Of a stretch of DNA of 64,000 bases, positions 12,301 through 22,908 are shown in pieces. The position numbers and the translations under genes are program-made. Position 1 is the first letter of the stretch, and every line of letters begins with the position of its first letter. Origin of the DNA: Solea solea (taxonomy: Eukaryota > Chordata > Actinopteri > Pleuronectiformes > Soleidae); assembly GCF_958295425.1 (NCBI RefSeq), contig NC_081142.1, forward strand, positions 3,800,917-3,864,916, given 5' to 3'. The notes under the pieces were generated by a model. That model worked only from the letters and a program-made list of their open reading frames with translations, ran no database searches and had not been told where the DNA came from.

Positions 12301-13173
12301 CCCCACGGACAGAAACCACAAGTGTAGTATCTTTAGTTAAACAGGTAATATAATCAGTCAAACGTGAGGAACGTGCGAGATAATCCACAATTTAAAAAAT
12401 TAAAATAAAATTAAAGAGTTAAATTAAAGTACATGGTATTTTTGTAATGTAAAACGAATACGTTTTATGCAATTATTCACTATCAAATACATTTTCAACT
12501 GTAAAGTTTGTGTTTTCTTTGTGACTGATTATTGAATAAGTAATGAGTGGGTCGCATCAGGAAGAGGATCTGATGTATATCTATGACAGGAAAAGAAATC
12601 TGCTTTGGCGACCTCTGATGGGAACAGCTAAAAAAAAATTCTAATGTGTAGAGTGTACAAAAAAGACAAAATCTCAATCTCAGTTTACATAACTGTCTCT
12701 GAGGATTCCTCACAAATAAGACACTCACAGCACAGAAGTATGAATAATACTGCAGAGACTTTATATTTCCATTAATGACACAAATAAACCCAACCCTACA
12801 CAGGTTTCTCAAGAATACTGTGATCTTCAAGCTTCATTTCATATATACATTAAAAAAGAACAAAAATATTAATCTGTTAATTAACTAATTGTCTGTGTAG
12901 CACTTCTATGGAAACATTATGGAAACATTCTATGGATCTATCAACTGATCTGAGTGAACTGCAAACTCCTCATGTAAAAACATTGCTCTGGTAACATGAC
13001 CCATTACCAAAGAAGACAGAGAGCAATGGCGTTGTTTAAAATAAACAATGCTATTAGTGCTACATGATCACTAATGTGCATCCACTTACAGGAACCACCA
13101 GAAGAGGTGGTTTGGGCTCCGGGGGCAGAGAACCAAAGTGCTTCATCAGTTTAATTCGCTGCGTCAGATTCAT
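1140..13173 (-). CDS. tjp3: Tight junction protein 3 (ZO-3), N-terminal part, 17 coding exons seen, 3' end outside window
   Basis: A MAGUK scaffold of epithelial tight junctions that links claudin tails to the cytoplasmic plaque. The identity rests on [11 protein letters not shown] at the classical start, PDZ1, the linker motif YKRLPQQD (human ZO-3 has FKRLPRQD, from memory) and PDZ2 with [19 protein letters not shown] placed 17 exons with consistent phases, giving 1,937 coding nt (about 645 residues). Order: 28-residue alternative N-terminus, PDZ1 (about 41-128), Arg/Ser-rich linker (about 124-207), PDZ2 (about 208-300), then at least 325 residues of low-complexity linker. Human ZO-3 has roughly 100 residues between PDZ2 and PDZ3. 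PDZ3, SH3 and guanylate-kinase-like domains are absent because the gene continues past base 1. tjp2 is excluded by the linker and the MEELTIWEQ start; tjp1 is less like it throughout. Confidence 0.94.
1405..6251 (-). other. Introns between tjp3 cassette exons
   Basis: Introns of about 0.1 to 0.75 kb separate the cassette exons (1405-2153, 2251-2851, 2929-3630, 3716-4296, 4401-4711, 4898-5498 and 5905-6251 exceed 300 bases). They are AT-rich, with a short TAA run near 3480-3500 and a GTGTGA run near 6088-6122. I searched them by eye for additional A- or B-type exons (RVLP opening, acidic serine opening) with usable splice sites and saw none. Confidence 0.55.
6481..7287 (-). CDS. tjp3: tjp3 exons for the PDZ1-PDZ2 linker and PDZ2
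   Basis: Three exons: 6993-7287, 6801-6904 and 6481-6673. The first encodes the last PDZ1 strand ([12 protein letters not shown]), then a 70-residue Arg/Ser/Thr-rich linker with SPDRNGHGN, ending at YKRLPQQD and the first PDZ2 strand. The second reads [19 protein letters not shown] and EGDLILK. The third reads [11 protein letters not shown] and ends with the acidic DSAPNSEDD and [10 protein letters not shown]. In ZO proteins PDZ2 forms domain-swapped dimers with other ZO proteins. Nothing is truncated. The linker exon's antisense strand gives a spurious long ORF. Confidence 0.94.
7374..8719 (-). CDS. tjp3: tjp3 exons for the classical start and PDZ1
   Basis: Three exons: 8663-8719, 7607-7731 and 7374-7476. 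The first carries the classical ATG at 8710 ([16 protein letters not shown]). The second opens with [15 protein letters not shown], where GFGF is the carboxylate-binding loop of a PDZ domain. The third reads [10 protein letters not shown], the conserved PDZ beta-D/alpha-B region, and ends TANV before the TVKRP strand in the next exon. Phases are 0-0, 0-2 and 2-0, and all donors are GTAAGT-like. In ZO proteins PDZ1 binds the C-terminal YV motif of claudins. The fold looks intact. Confidence 0.93.
7732..8662 (-). other. tjp3 intron within the PDZ1 region
   Basis: A 931-base intron between the MEEL exon and the PDZ1 core exon. It is AT-rich unique-looking sequence. I see no repeat or further exon in it. 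Confidence 0.6.
8720..13089 (-). other. Large 5' intron of tjp3
   Basis: About 4.4 kb of mostly unique-looking AT-rich sequence. The only low-complexity feature noted is a short CA run near 8727-8741. The open frames here are short, lack recognisable protein features and are not bounded by convincing splice sites. I see no gene in it. Confidence 0.55.
13090..13173 (-). CDS. tjp3: tjp3 alternative N-terminal coding exon ([14 protein letters not shown]...)
   Basis: Twenty-eight codons begin at the ATG at 13173 and end in phase 0 with donor GTTCCT|GTAAGTGG. The next acceptor, at 8719, is also phase 0 and reads Lys-Pro-Gly before the classical MEELTIWEQ start. Splicing therefore adds 31 residues, partly proline-rich (LPPEPKPP), ahead of PDZ1. 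An in-frame TGA lies 13 codons upstream of the ATG, so it is the first usable start in this exon. A possible acceptor (TATCAG) lies near 13258, so the exon may be internal to a transcript from 17.5 kb, or a separate first exon. Start usage is uncertain. Confidence 0.7.
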
Positions 13174-13481
13174 CTTAACAATGTCGTAGTCTTCCTCCGT
13201 TAAATTCAGTCACAGCCGCGCACAAAAACCCAGACGGGCCAGGCCAGCCCAGTCACTGATACATCAAATAATCCACAGAAGGAAGACACCGAAAATATAA
13301 AATTTCAAATGCACAAAGTGGAAAAAAGTATTAAAAAATGATAGTTCTGAGTTTCAGCTTGTGTCCGTCAGTCTAGTTATGTTAGTAAAGTGTCCTCAGT
13401 TATTCCTTTCCTGCAGTTTCATTATGTCAAACAGGTCCACTTGCTCCCACTGTCAGTGTTTTGTGAGTGTCTTTCCCACAG

Positions 13482-13513
<32 letters not shown>
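13482..13513. repeat. CAG/CTG trinucleotide repeat upstream of the tjp3 alternative start exon
   Basis: About ten CAG units on the plus strand with one CAA interruption, roughly 310 bases upstream of the alternative start codon. Read on the plus strand it gives a glutamine run, but that frame is not part of a recognisable gene. It is a candidate length-variable site in the promoter or leader of the MNLTQ transcript. Confidence 0.85.
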
Positions 13514-15039
13514 GTCCCAGGCCGCTGCTGGCTGAGTTTCAGTCTACTGGGTGCTATGGTTACGTCTGAGGAATGAGGGTACTGGACTGTTAATAATTGA
13601 TGGGGTGTTTGCTACACTACAGGTCTGCTTACCCTGAGTAAAGTTTTCATGGGTTCTTGCACAGACCCTGCTGTGTTTCAGGATCAGGAAACAACACTGA
13701 GGCAACACAGAGCTTTGATGGTATCACTCAGTCATGGTTAACGTTTACACACGGCGCCCCACAGCATGGGTGTGCTACAATCTCCGTTTGACTCTGGTTA
13801 TCAGTGCCCTGCTTCATGAGGACGAGAGTCACCGTGAATTGTTGCCAAATTGTACAGACGTAGGGAGCATAAAAGGGAGGAGCAGTTTTTTTTTCTTTTT
13901 TACCTCAGGGGTGTAGAGAGATTAATATCAATTTAAGTGCTCCGAGAGCATATGGCTATGACGACACAAGTTCCTTCCTGCATCCACGCCCTTAATCAGA
14001 TTTGCTCCAAAAGTGAATAGATTATTTCTTAGGTTATGCCCCACCCCTTGTGAAAACTGATACAGTACCTTTTGATTAAGAACAAAATACAAGTTATTTG
14101 GGGGCGGTAAACATTTTCCAGTATGTGGATCAGCCATTCACAATGTAATTGATAATGAATGAGATCACTAGAAAAGAAAACTTAAAATATTACTTCAGGT
14201 GGTGACACACAAATGATCTGATTCAGTGAAATAAAAGTTAACATGGAAATGAACAAAACTTCATATAACTTATAGTTTAAGTTTGAATTAACTTGCTAGA
14301 TTTGTGTTACCAATTGAAATAATTGTTTAAGTTTGTATGACCATTTTCCACAAGAAAACCAAATTATTTTCCCTACTTTATATTTTTAAAATGTAATCTG
14401 TTTCAAAGTTAGTGGTGGTCACCAACACTAGCTGGTCTCAGGTCAGTCAGGGCACGAGTGCTGAATTATTTAAAGGACTGGCGATAAACACAGCTCAAAA
14501 ACAGCTACTACTATTACGAGGGCAAACACTCAGTAAAGGTGTGTCCCATCTGGTAGTTAGATAATCACTTAGTGCTGTCTCAGGACTTCAGTCTATTCAG
14601 TGCAGTCGTGTCAGAGGTCATTCCTGCTCATCTAACAACATGCAAAATACTTCCAGGAACACGCCGCTCCATGACAGGTTAGCGTAGCATTAACCTTTCA
14701 GCTGTTTTTTGAATAAAAGGCCAGCTTTTAGATTAATTCTATCACAGTGCATCATTTAAACAAGCTACCCCAATAAATATTAATGAGTGACAGAGACATA
14801 AGGGCTTAAATAGATTTCATTACACAGTGGTTAGTGGTTAATGAGGAATGGCAAAGCTTCTCGGTGTAAATATCGAACTGTGTAAGACAAATACTCCAGA
14901 GGTTTACAAGCCCACTGAGTGGCTGTAATTACACAGTCTCCACTCACAGTGGATCTACACATCATGGCATGTGCCGTCAACAGTGCACCCACTTCACATC
15001 TACCTGGTCTTACATATGGAAGTCTGATGTCTACACACA

Positions 15040-15220
15040 CAAACTAACCTAACCAAAGCACTATCCTAACCTCAATCATAACCATTTAACAATTCACCCT
15101 AACCACAATTTAAATTTCAGCCCTTAAACTTAACCAATGCCTACAGAAATGAGGACCGGATTTTTGTCTCCATGAGGACCAATGGTCCTGACAAAGTCAC
15201 ACACAGGATCCTAAGATGAG
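15040..15220. repeat. CCTAACC-rich dispersed repeat, copy 1
   Basis: Repeated AACCTAACC/CCTAACC motifs are followed by a segment reading TGAGGACC twice around CAATGGTC. I recognise this layout from dispersed low-complexity repeats common in teleost introns. Boundaries are approximate. Confidence 0.5.
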
Positions 15221-16254
15221 GAACACTACCCCTCTATAGCATCAGAGCACACAATGTTTTAATGCTTCAAAAGGATCTTTATAAATACATTTTTTTTAAA
15301 AGACAACGTTGTAAATGTTTGGTGTCCTTAAAGCTGAGCCAGCAATATTATGTCTTACAGTGAACCTGTCTTAAGAGTTTTTAATAAACACATATCATCA
15401 CCCATTTGTAAGCAATTGTCTGTGATGTTAACAAATATAAACAAATAGGAACAGTTTCATGACGAATATTATTAAGGCAAATTAATGCTGCTGATTAATA
15501 AGGACAGACCAAATTGAATATTTTTTACTAACTCTTTTGATTATAATTTAATTGGTTTAAGTTTAAGACAATTTTCTGATGATTTATTTTCTCCTCTGTA
15601 GTAAAGTAAACCTTTAAAGTGAACTGGATTTTTGTGGACAGAAACAATCATTTTTTTTTTAATCATTTCCTGATGTTTTATGAAACAATTGTCGATTGAT
15701 AAATTAAGGAAATAATCAACAGGTTAATCACTAGCTGTAGCCATAGCATGTAAATAACACCTGCACAATAAAGTACTCAGATTTCCAGGAAGAACCAGAC
15801 ATTTGTTTTTGGCTATTTATTAACACTTCCTCTCAACTCCTCTCTATCATGAAATGCACTTTTATTGTGACCTATATATATATATTTATCAATTTACTAG
15901 CTGATAATGTAGGTGGTTGTTCCTGATTAAAGCATCTTGATTTAATTAACCAACTTGAACCAAAATCTGGAACAGGGAATGTCCTGAACAGCATTACATT
16001 ACAACATTATTTGAGCCAGTGGGTCAAACTCAGTCAAACACTTTATCAGTAAATACCATTCACTGGTTGGGGTCAAGGGAGAAAAAGACGCAGGTGTTTG
16101 GGAATGCAGAGTCGAAACTGTTTTGAAATCCTCGAGTAGAGCAGGTAGAAACTTGCATGTGTGGCAGAACCAGAAAAGTGAGGTTGAGGAAAGTTGGACT
16201 TGAAGCCATCAAAGCCACCAACCCACCCTGTGTGAACACAATTCCATTCACTTG

Positions 16255-16430
16255 GAGAGTCTAACAAAGCCAAGGCCATAACCTTAACCATAACTAGTTC
16301 ATACCTAACTTTAACTTCAACCTAACCACAATTCACATCTTAATTCTAGTTTTAAAAAACAGCCTCAGAAAATAGGTTTTGCCTCATTAGGCCTAGGCTT
16401 CAATCCCCATGACGACAAATGATTGGTTTG
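16255..16430. repeat. CCTAACC-rich dispersed repeat, copy 2
   Basis: A diverged block with AACCTTAACC, ATACCTAAC and AACCTAACC motifs, followed by a segment ending near CCCCATGACGACAAATG that parallels the end of copy 1. Boundaries are approximate. Confidence 0.45.
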
Positions 16431-16836
16431 AAGAATATAGGGAAATCTGCCTAAATGCAAATCATCGGACAATCCGCTCAATTCAAGCACACTATTTACT
16501 GTGTTATATGTAGGTTTAAAGCAAAATTACCATATGACATACCATCAAAATGTGAACTACTATGACGCAAGGATGTTAACTTCAAGGTGTGTTCAACAGG
16601 CAACTGTTAATTATTCCAAATGCATAAACACAATCAAAGGTTGCGGCATAGAACACATAACACATACAGAATGATTAAACTGCAGCGTTTGGAGAGTTTC
16701 AAATTGCAATTTTGATTTTAAAACAATGCATTGATCAAACCTAACTACAGGTCCTGCAAAAGGTCAGCGTTCATACAAGAAAAGGCCCTTAAGTGGTCGC
16801 AAAAACATGGACAAACTCAAACACATTTGCACAGCA

Positions 16837-17110
16837 TTTGTAGTGAGGACACTCATCATCATGCATTCACTAGCCCCTTACCCTAACCTTAACCTTTGCA
16901 ACTAACCCTTACCCTAACCCAAAACCCAAGTCTAAACCCTCAAAAAGACCTTAAGGGGTGACAGAACATGACAACATGACAGGGCAATTCATAGTGAGGA
17001 CACTCATTGATATAATGCATTCCCTAGCTCCTTACTCTAACCTTAAGCATCACAACTGGGTGTCTAGCCTTATCCCTTAACCCTAACCTAACTTTAACTA
17101 AAACCAGGTC
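16837..17110. repeat. Diverged tandem dimer with TAGTGAGGACACTCAT and CCCTAACC motifs
   Basis: Two copies about 140 bases apart each begin TAGTGAGGACACTCAT (near 16850 and 16990). Each continues through ATGCATTC, then CTAGCNCCTTAC, a run of CCTAACC/TTAACC motifs and a stretch ending AACCCTCA. The second abuts the TA microsatellite at 17120. It is a dimeric dispersed repeat with telomere-like flavour but no regular (CCCTAA)n array. Confidence 0.65.
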
Positions 17111-17119
17111 TTAACCCTC

Positions 17120-17120
17120 A

Positions 17121-17180
<60 letters not shown>

Positions 17181-17234
17181 CACATATATATATATACACA
17201 TATGTATATATATATACATACATACATACACACA
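17120..17234. repeat. TA/CATA microsatellite
   Basis: Almost uninterrupted TA dinucleotides with periodic CATA and CACATA interruptions, grading into (CATA)n at the right end. It lies about 285 bases inside the probable first tjp3 intron. Confidence 0.95.
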
Positions 17235-17518
17235 ATCTCTCACTTGTGTATACAGACACAATCATGGATCATGAGCTATTAACACTGCTAATGCTACAAG
17301 CTAACTCTGTGGCTAGCTTACATCGGTTTTAACAGAAGAAACACCCGCGTCAAACCGAATAAACCATGATATTTATTTAAAATGACTTCAGTTACAGTGT
17401 TAAGTTTTGTTGTTACTCTTCCACTTGATCACATTTCTAATGTACAGCCTTGTGAGAGCCATGCTCTGAGTGTTTACCAAGAAACGCTTTGACAGAAGTG
17501 AAAGTGTTGTCAACTCAC

Positions 17519-17760
17519 CTGTGAAATGAAACTTCTCTGTGGACCAAACGGCGTGTTTTGGTCTGTCTGACTGTCTCGCTCCGGTTTCACGAACCGTCAC
17601 TGTTTTCACTGTAAAGTCTCGCTCACTCAGTCACGCTGTCTCTTCTCGGAAGCTGGAGAAGTTTCTTCTACACCTTCCTCGGGACAGGTGAAGAGGAGGT
17701 GGAGCAGGAGAATGGGCGTGGGCGTCAGCGGCCATCACGCACAGGTGAGTATCTACACGT
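17519..17760 (-). promoter_or_regulatory. tjp3: Probable tjp3 promoter and non-coding first exon
   Basis: On the minus strand a CpG-richer block, in an otherwise AT-rich neighbourhood, ends in a strong donor (CACAG then GTGAGTTG) whose last exon base is 17519. It has no ATG-initiated frame leading into tjp3, so it is best read as a 5' UTR exon spliced to the exon at 13.1 kb or to the MEEL exon at 8.7 kb. The transcription start is probably near 17.65-17.75 kb. A CRE-like ACGTCA lies just upstream at about 17757-17762. The assignment is inferred from position and composition; no transcript evidence is available. Confidence 0.5.
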
Positions 17761-19160
17761 CATCACGTAGCATCGAAAACAGGAAGCGTGTCATGAATAA
17801 AAAATGGTCAAACATGTATTGTAGTATCTGTGCAGTCTCGTCTTTCTTTTAGTTCAACTTTACATACATTAATGTAAGGTTGTCAGGAATTACAGATATT
17901 TGTATTTGTTTGTTTGTGTTGTTATTTTTTAAATTTCAATGTATTGTTTTTAAATTCTTATTGCTGTTTTATACATTTTAAGTATATACAATATAATGCC
18001 TAGTGAAAAAATAAGTAAATATAAAAGATATTAACATATTGGTCTGAAACATCTTAGAGCAAACATTTAACTGGAAAATTACTTGGATATATTATAACAA
18101 ATATTTGGACAAGGAAGTCAGTAAAATGAGGCTGTTATGAGAAAAAAACTACATACACTTAATAATAATTCATATGGAAAGTTTCATATCAACCCCAATA
18201 TTTCAAACCGATTATCTTAATGACATAAAACTATTTTAAACACAGAAAACACTAATAAATGTTCAAGTTATACATATTAAATTACTCTGAATGTACATAT
18301 ACTGCACTCTCATTTTAGTCTGTTCTTCCTTTTTGTTTGCTTTTTATCACTTGCTGAATAAACAGAGGAAAAAAACCTCCCCCTCCCTACTATGATCATT
18401 TAATTCATTCATTTGTTTACTTTTACAAAGATTCACAAGTGAAATCAATGTAAATAGTCTGTGAACTGCATCCTGAAAATCATTTATATAGGTCTCGTAC
18501 ATGAACACACACTTTGTGGAAAGACACTAACTTATTATGATAGATTATTAAAGAGAGAAGGATGATAACTGCTTATCAAATTGTTGATCTGATGTGTGTT
18601 GTGTTTCTGGGAAAAAATGGAGCTGCGGTATATGTATCTGCAATATATATATATACATATATATGTATATATATGTACTGATGAGGTAAAAATCTCTGTA
18701 TTTTTTTTCTTTTGCTCTATGGTCGGTGCACTCAGTAATTCATCCAAGGTTATGGTTGTTCGACAGTCGTCAGTGACTTCTGCTGTACTACAGTTTGGTT
18801 CCAGAACACAGAAGAAGAAATAATTATATACGAGACCCAGAAAATTAAAGGTTAATTAATATTAAATTAGTATGAGTGACTCTGCTTCAAAGTAAATGAA
18901 AGTGTAGAGATAATATAATATCAGTTAAGTATTATTCAGCAGAATAACCCTTTTCAGTAGTGGCTTTTCTATATGGAGTTTGCAGTATGTGTGAATGGTT
19001 GTCAGCCCTGTGACACTTTACTGAGACTGGCTCCAGCTCCAACACCACATTACTGCGCATGTGACGGATGCTGCATCACATCTGCAAATCTTAATCTGCA
19101 AAGTAACTAGAAATTCCACACTTTACTAATAATATAACACAATTTATGAAAAAATGAGAC
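17761..19160. other. Intergenic spacer between tjp3 promoter and sbno2 3' end
   Basis: About 1.4 kb of AT-rich sequence separates the two minus-strand genes. It contains a short TA/CATA tract at about 18643-18677. No coding potential is visible. Because both genes are transcribed in the same direction, the spacer must hold both sbno2 termination and distal tjp3 promoter function if the placed ends are right. Confidence 0.5.
18643..18677. repeat. Short TA/CATA microsatellite
   Basis: About 35 bases of alternating TA with CATA and GTATA interruptions, able to fold on itself because it is nearly self-complementary. Confidence 0.9.
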
Positions 19161-19164
19161 TCCG

Positions 19165-22100
19165 TTTCAGCAATCTTCAAGTTTTTATTTGTTTACAAAG
19201 TTAAGATTGCAATTTCATATAGTCCTTCCTTTAATGTGTAGAAAACCTTTTTAAAGAATTAGTCGAAAGGCACAAATTTTACAATATATACATTTGGATC
19301 TAAATTATAAATATATAGAAAACAAAAGCACAACCCAGAATAAAAGTGCTGAACACAGTTTCTTTTTGTACAGAAAAAATAGGCTTTGTTTAAAAATACA
19401 TACAATCAGTAGCATGTTTTTTGTTTCATTTTTTTTGTTGTTAGCAATAAATTATTTGAGTAATAACATTTATATAATATGCAAATGGTGAAGAAACGAG
19501 AGATGGTTACAGTATACACAGAGCAATCCATCAAAGATCAGAAAAACAACAAGCTTGCGACGCTCAATCATAACCAACAAGAGAACAGTAACTTGATTAT
19601 GCCATTCTTAGTGCAAAAATGATAACAACATGAAAAAAGGCCTAACTATACTAATGAATTGTAGAAAAAAAAAAAAAGCTTTTTCTTCCTAAATACGGTC
19701 CACATCCCTCAAATGCATAAAGCTTTAATTGTGTGAATCAAAGGCAGATCTTTTTCAGACTGGTGTCTCGGAATGTGCCTGATGAGGAAAATTAAAAGCA
19801 TAATGAAAAAGGTATGAGGAGAACAAGCTATTTTAAGATGCTGCAGATTAAAAAGAAAGAATTGGAACTATTGTGAAGAGATGCTGTGAGTGAGTTAAAC
19901 TAAACCATCTGTTACACTGAGGGAGTAAAGGCTTTGACGGACAATCGCACTGTTCAGTAGAACCTGGGTGCAAATCAACCAGTCGGCTTTTACAGGAATT
20001 TAAATATCCCAACAATTCTGTGTACAGCCTGCCAGAAGTTATTATGAGAAGCTCAAATGAAAATAAAACGCCCACAGAAAGAATAATGTTCCTTAAAAAA
20101 AGAAACCGCCTTTGATCTTTGCCCTAAGAAGGCATAAACATTTAGAATCACTGACATTTTCACAAGGACAAAACGACAAAAACCCATCACATTAAGTCTA
20201 AAACATAAATACAGCAAGAGTCACAGCACAAAAGTTAAGAAAAAAACAGCACATTTATTGGTTAGTTTCACCACTGTTATTCGGGGAAATGATATTTTTA
20301 ATGGTAGCGCCCCACTGGTACACGTCTTGTAGGTTTCTTCCTGAGATTGATAAAAAGGTCTGATATCTTAGAGCCAGTAACTTACGCGGTGTCCGTGGAA
20401 TACTTTGGTATCTCTCTGCGGCCTGAAGGCCCGACTGAGGCCGACAAGTCGGAGAAACTATTTTACTGGTGGAAAAAACAAAACAGCAAAACTGAAATAA
20501 ATCCATACACTGTACAGCAGTACAGAACAGTGCAATCTTATTTGGTGGCAGGTTATAATAGAATTTGTTTTTTTTTTATAGTAATCTTGACAACTACAAA
20601 CGTCCCTGACCAAACATTAGGATAACTATTCTAATAAGCAGGATAACATATCTAAAATCTAAATTTCCCTTAAATATAAATAACAATAACTTTTATAATA
20701 ACGATGACTAAAACATCAAGAGCGCATTGCGCTCATCCCGTGAAAACTTACTATACAAAGGTTTGTATGCGTTTCAGAATGTGATTAACTGAAAGACTTT
20801 GAAGCACAATAGAAATGGCGAGATTCATACCATGTAAATGTAGCAGTAAAGCTTTGCCTGTTGAGCTCTAACAGTACTTTTCTGTTTCATCACACTTGCA
20901 GAAGAATGTGGTTTTATTGCTCTTTGATCACTTCAACTTATGCCACCATTTTGTCACCAACATGCATGGTTTTCACTCAGAGACGGCCAAATCTCACAGG
21001 GTTTTTGTTTTTTTTCTAAAACATGGACTATTATAGATGGTGAACATCGTATGTCTACACGTGAACACATGCCTGAAATGGAAAATTCATTTTAGAATTG
21101 AAACTCTTCTTAAACCCAGTGTTGGGGCATACGTGAACGGAATTTCTGTCAATGTGAGGCTTCTGTTATTTAAACAAAAACAAAACAAAAAAAAAAAACA
21201 GACTTTTGTTTTCATACTTCTAGAGAACAAATTCTTAATCATCCACTGTGTTTAAAGACTGAGACTAACTCATTTTCAGGACACACAAACACAACCCAGC
21301 ACAACACTTGAGACTTTCCTGAGAAATTCAAAGTCAAATCAAACCAGGAGTTATATTGGTAGATGTTTTTGTCAGCTTAAAATTAAAAAAAGGGTAATGA
21401 TAAGTTTTTTTTTTTTTTAAAAACAATTTTTCATCCTGCTGCTCGACAGTTTGTGCCATAGTGACCTCCTGACACAGTGCCACAGCTCCATAGACCATAA
21501 TAGAAGCAAATACAGGCTCAATGGAGGCTCCTTCCTGAAACCCACCACCAGCATAGTGTAACACAAAACGATGAATGACTGACTAAAGAGGGATAAAAGT
21601 TAAATAGTAATACACTATATTAAATTAAAAAGAAAACCAAATACAAAATACAAATCTATACATCAGGCTACATGGATTTCTAGACTGCATTTATAGATTT
21701 CTCCAAAGGCACTGTTTGCAACAAGAGACAGCTCTTCCTCTCCCTTTTTCCTCACACTAGTGTCCATAAAGCAGGGAGAGAAACACGAGGGAGCTTGTAG
21801 AAGAAAGAAAGAAAACTGAGGCATTTCATGGCTAATCAGCTAACAGATTTAACGTATTTTTTTTCTTTTTATTTATTCCCCGCCCTTCCACTTCAACACC
21901 ATCCTTTGTTTCACCCAAACTAAGCCTTGCATACAGCCTTGATTTAGACAAGACAAATGGCCATGACGCGAGGTAACAGTAAAGCAAAGTCTAAAGATGT
22001 TGTGTTCACGTGTTGAAAGGCATTCAGAGCTTCCAGCTTCTTCACCGATCATACCTCGTAAAAAACCCAGCAGCGGGAGGCTTGTTTGAGCTTTTGTTTG

Positions 22101-22436
22101 GACAGCTCCTACGTTCAATAGAATACAGATATCACATACTTTTAACAGCTGCCTTTCACTGAGGAGGGGACACACTTTGTGTGGAAATCTGCTATTGATC
22201 GAGCTCGTCATCACCTTGACAGCCTCAAACAGGTGAATGCTACGGGTGATGAGAGAGAGAGAGAGAGAAGTGTGAGCAGAGCGCAGGACAGGCAGTGACG
22301 TGACTATAGGCCCTGAGGGGAGAGGGTGTAGGTCCGAGGGTGCAATCGTAGACAGCAGCAAACAAGACGCAATCTGCTTTAAAAGAGAAAAAACACCTAA
22401 AGGAAAAGAGTCTGACCTGTAGCTGTTTCTAAGCTT
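19165..22436 (-). other. sbno2: Probable sbno2 3' untranslated region
   Basis: The segment after the sbno2 stop codon is AT-rich and lacks a coding frame. The most distal convincing poly(A) hexamer on the minus strand is AATAAA at 19184-19189, giving a 3' UTR of about 3.27 kb. Earlier AATAAA hexamers occur near 20244 and 21870, so shorter forms are possible. A 3' UTR of this size would fit a regulated nuclear factor. The extent is inferred from signal position only; the 3' end could be elsewhere. Confidence 0.5.
19184..19189 (-). terminator. sbno2: Candidate distal poly(A) signal of sbno2
   Basis: AATAAA on the minus strand (AACAAATAAAAACTTG context). Cleavage would be expected some 10-30 bases to the left. 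It is the last such hexamer seen before the sequence changes to intergenic character, but no transcript supports it here. Confidence 0.4.
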
Positions 22437-22866
22437 TTACTCTTGTTGCCTGTACTGAATGACAGATTTGCGGTCCGGTCCAGCTTGGAGCATGCTGTTC
22501 AGGGCCTCACGGACGTCGAGGAGGCTGGAACTGCAGTGGCCGTTGGGTAAGGACAGAGAGTCTGACTGGGGGAGGAGAAAGGAGGGAGAAAAGCAGGGGG
22601 GAGAGCCGGCAAACAGAGAAGAGGAGGAGGGCGGGTTGGAGAAGAGCGAGGAGGAAGACGATGTCGGGATAAGGGAGGATGTGGGCGGGAGGACAGCGGA
22701 GACATGAGGAACAAGGTTGTTTGACATAGAAGAGGCGGAGGATGTGGAAGAAGAACAGGAGGAGGAGGAGGGTGAAGGGCTAGCTTTTTGTGTGGGCATC
22801 TGTGGCGACAAAGACAGGTCAAATAATTCTAATAGGTTTTGGTGATTATTGGCCAGCAGGTTGTGA

Positions 22867-22908
<42 letters not shown>

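Larger units (their letters stand above)
13560..17518 (-). other. First intron of tjp3, repeat-containing
   Basis: Sequence between the 13.1-kb exon region and the 17.5-kb first exon. It holds three blocks rich in CCTAACC-type motifs (about 15040-15220, 16255-16430, 16837-17110), a TA microsatellite and AT-rich filler. Open frames here are short and unconvincing. No exon was recognised. Confidence 0.5.

Noticed and set aside
13361..13576. Plus-strand open frame with a glutamine run
   Set aside because: Produced by the CAG repeat; no flanking exons or homologous sequence.
16883..17090. Interstitial telomere array
   Set aside because: CCCTAA-like motifs are irregular, interrupted and embedded in a dispersed repeat unit; there is no regular hexamer array.
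17700..17760. Plus-strand donor-like CACGCACAG|GTGAGTAT suggesting a divergent transcript from the tjp3 promoter
   Set aside because: A single donor-like match with no downstream plus-strand exon or open frame that I could recognise.
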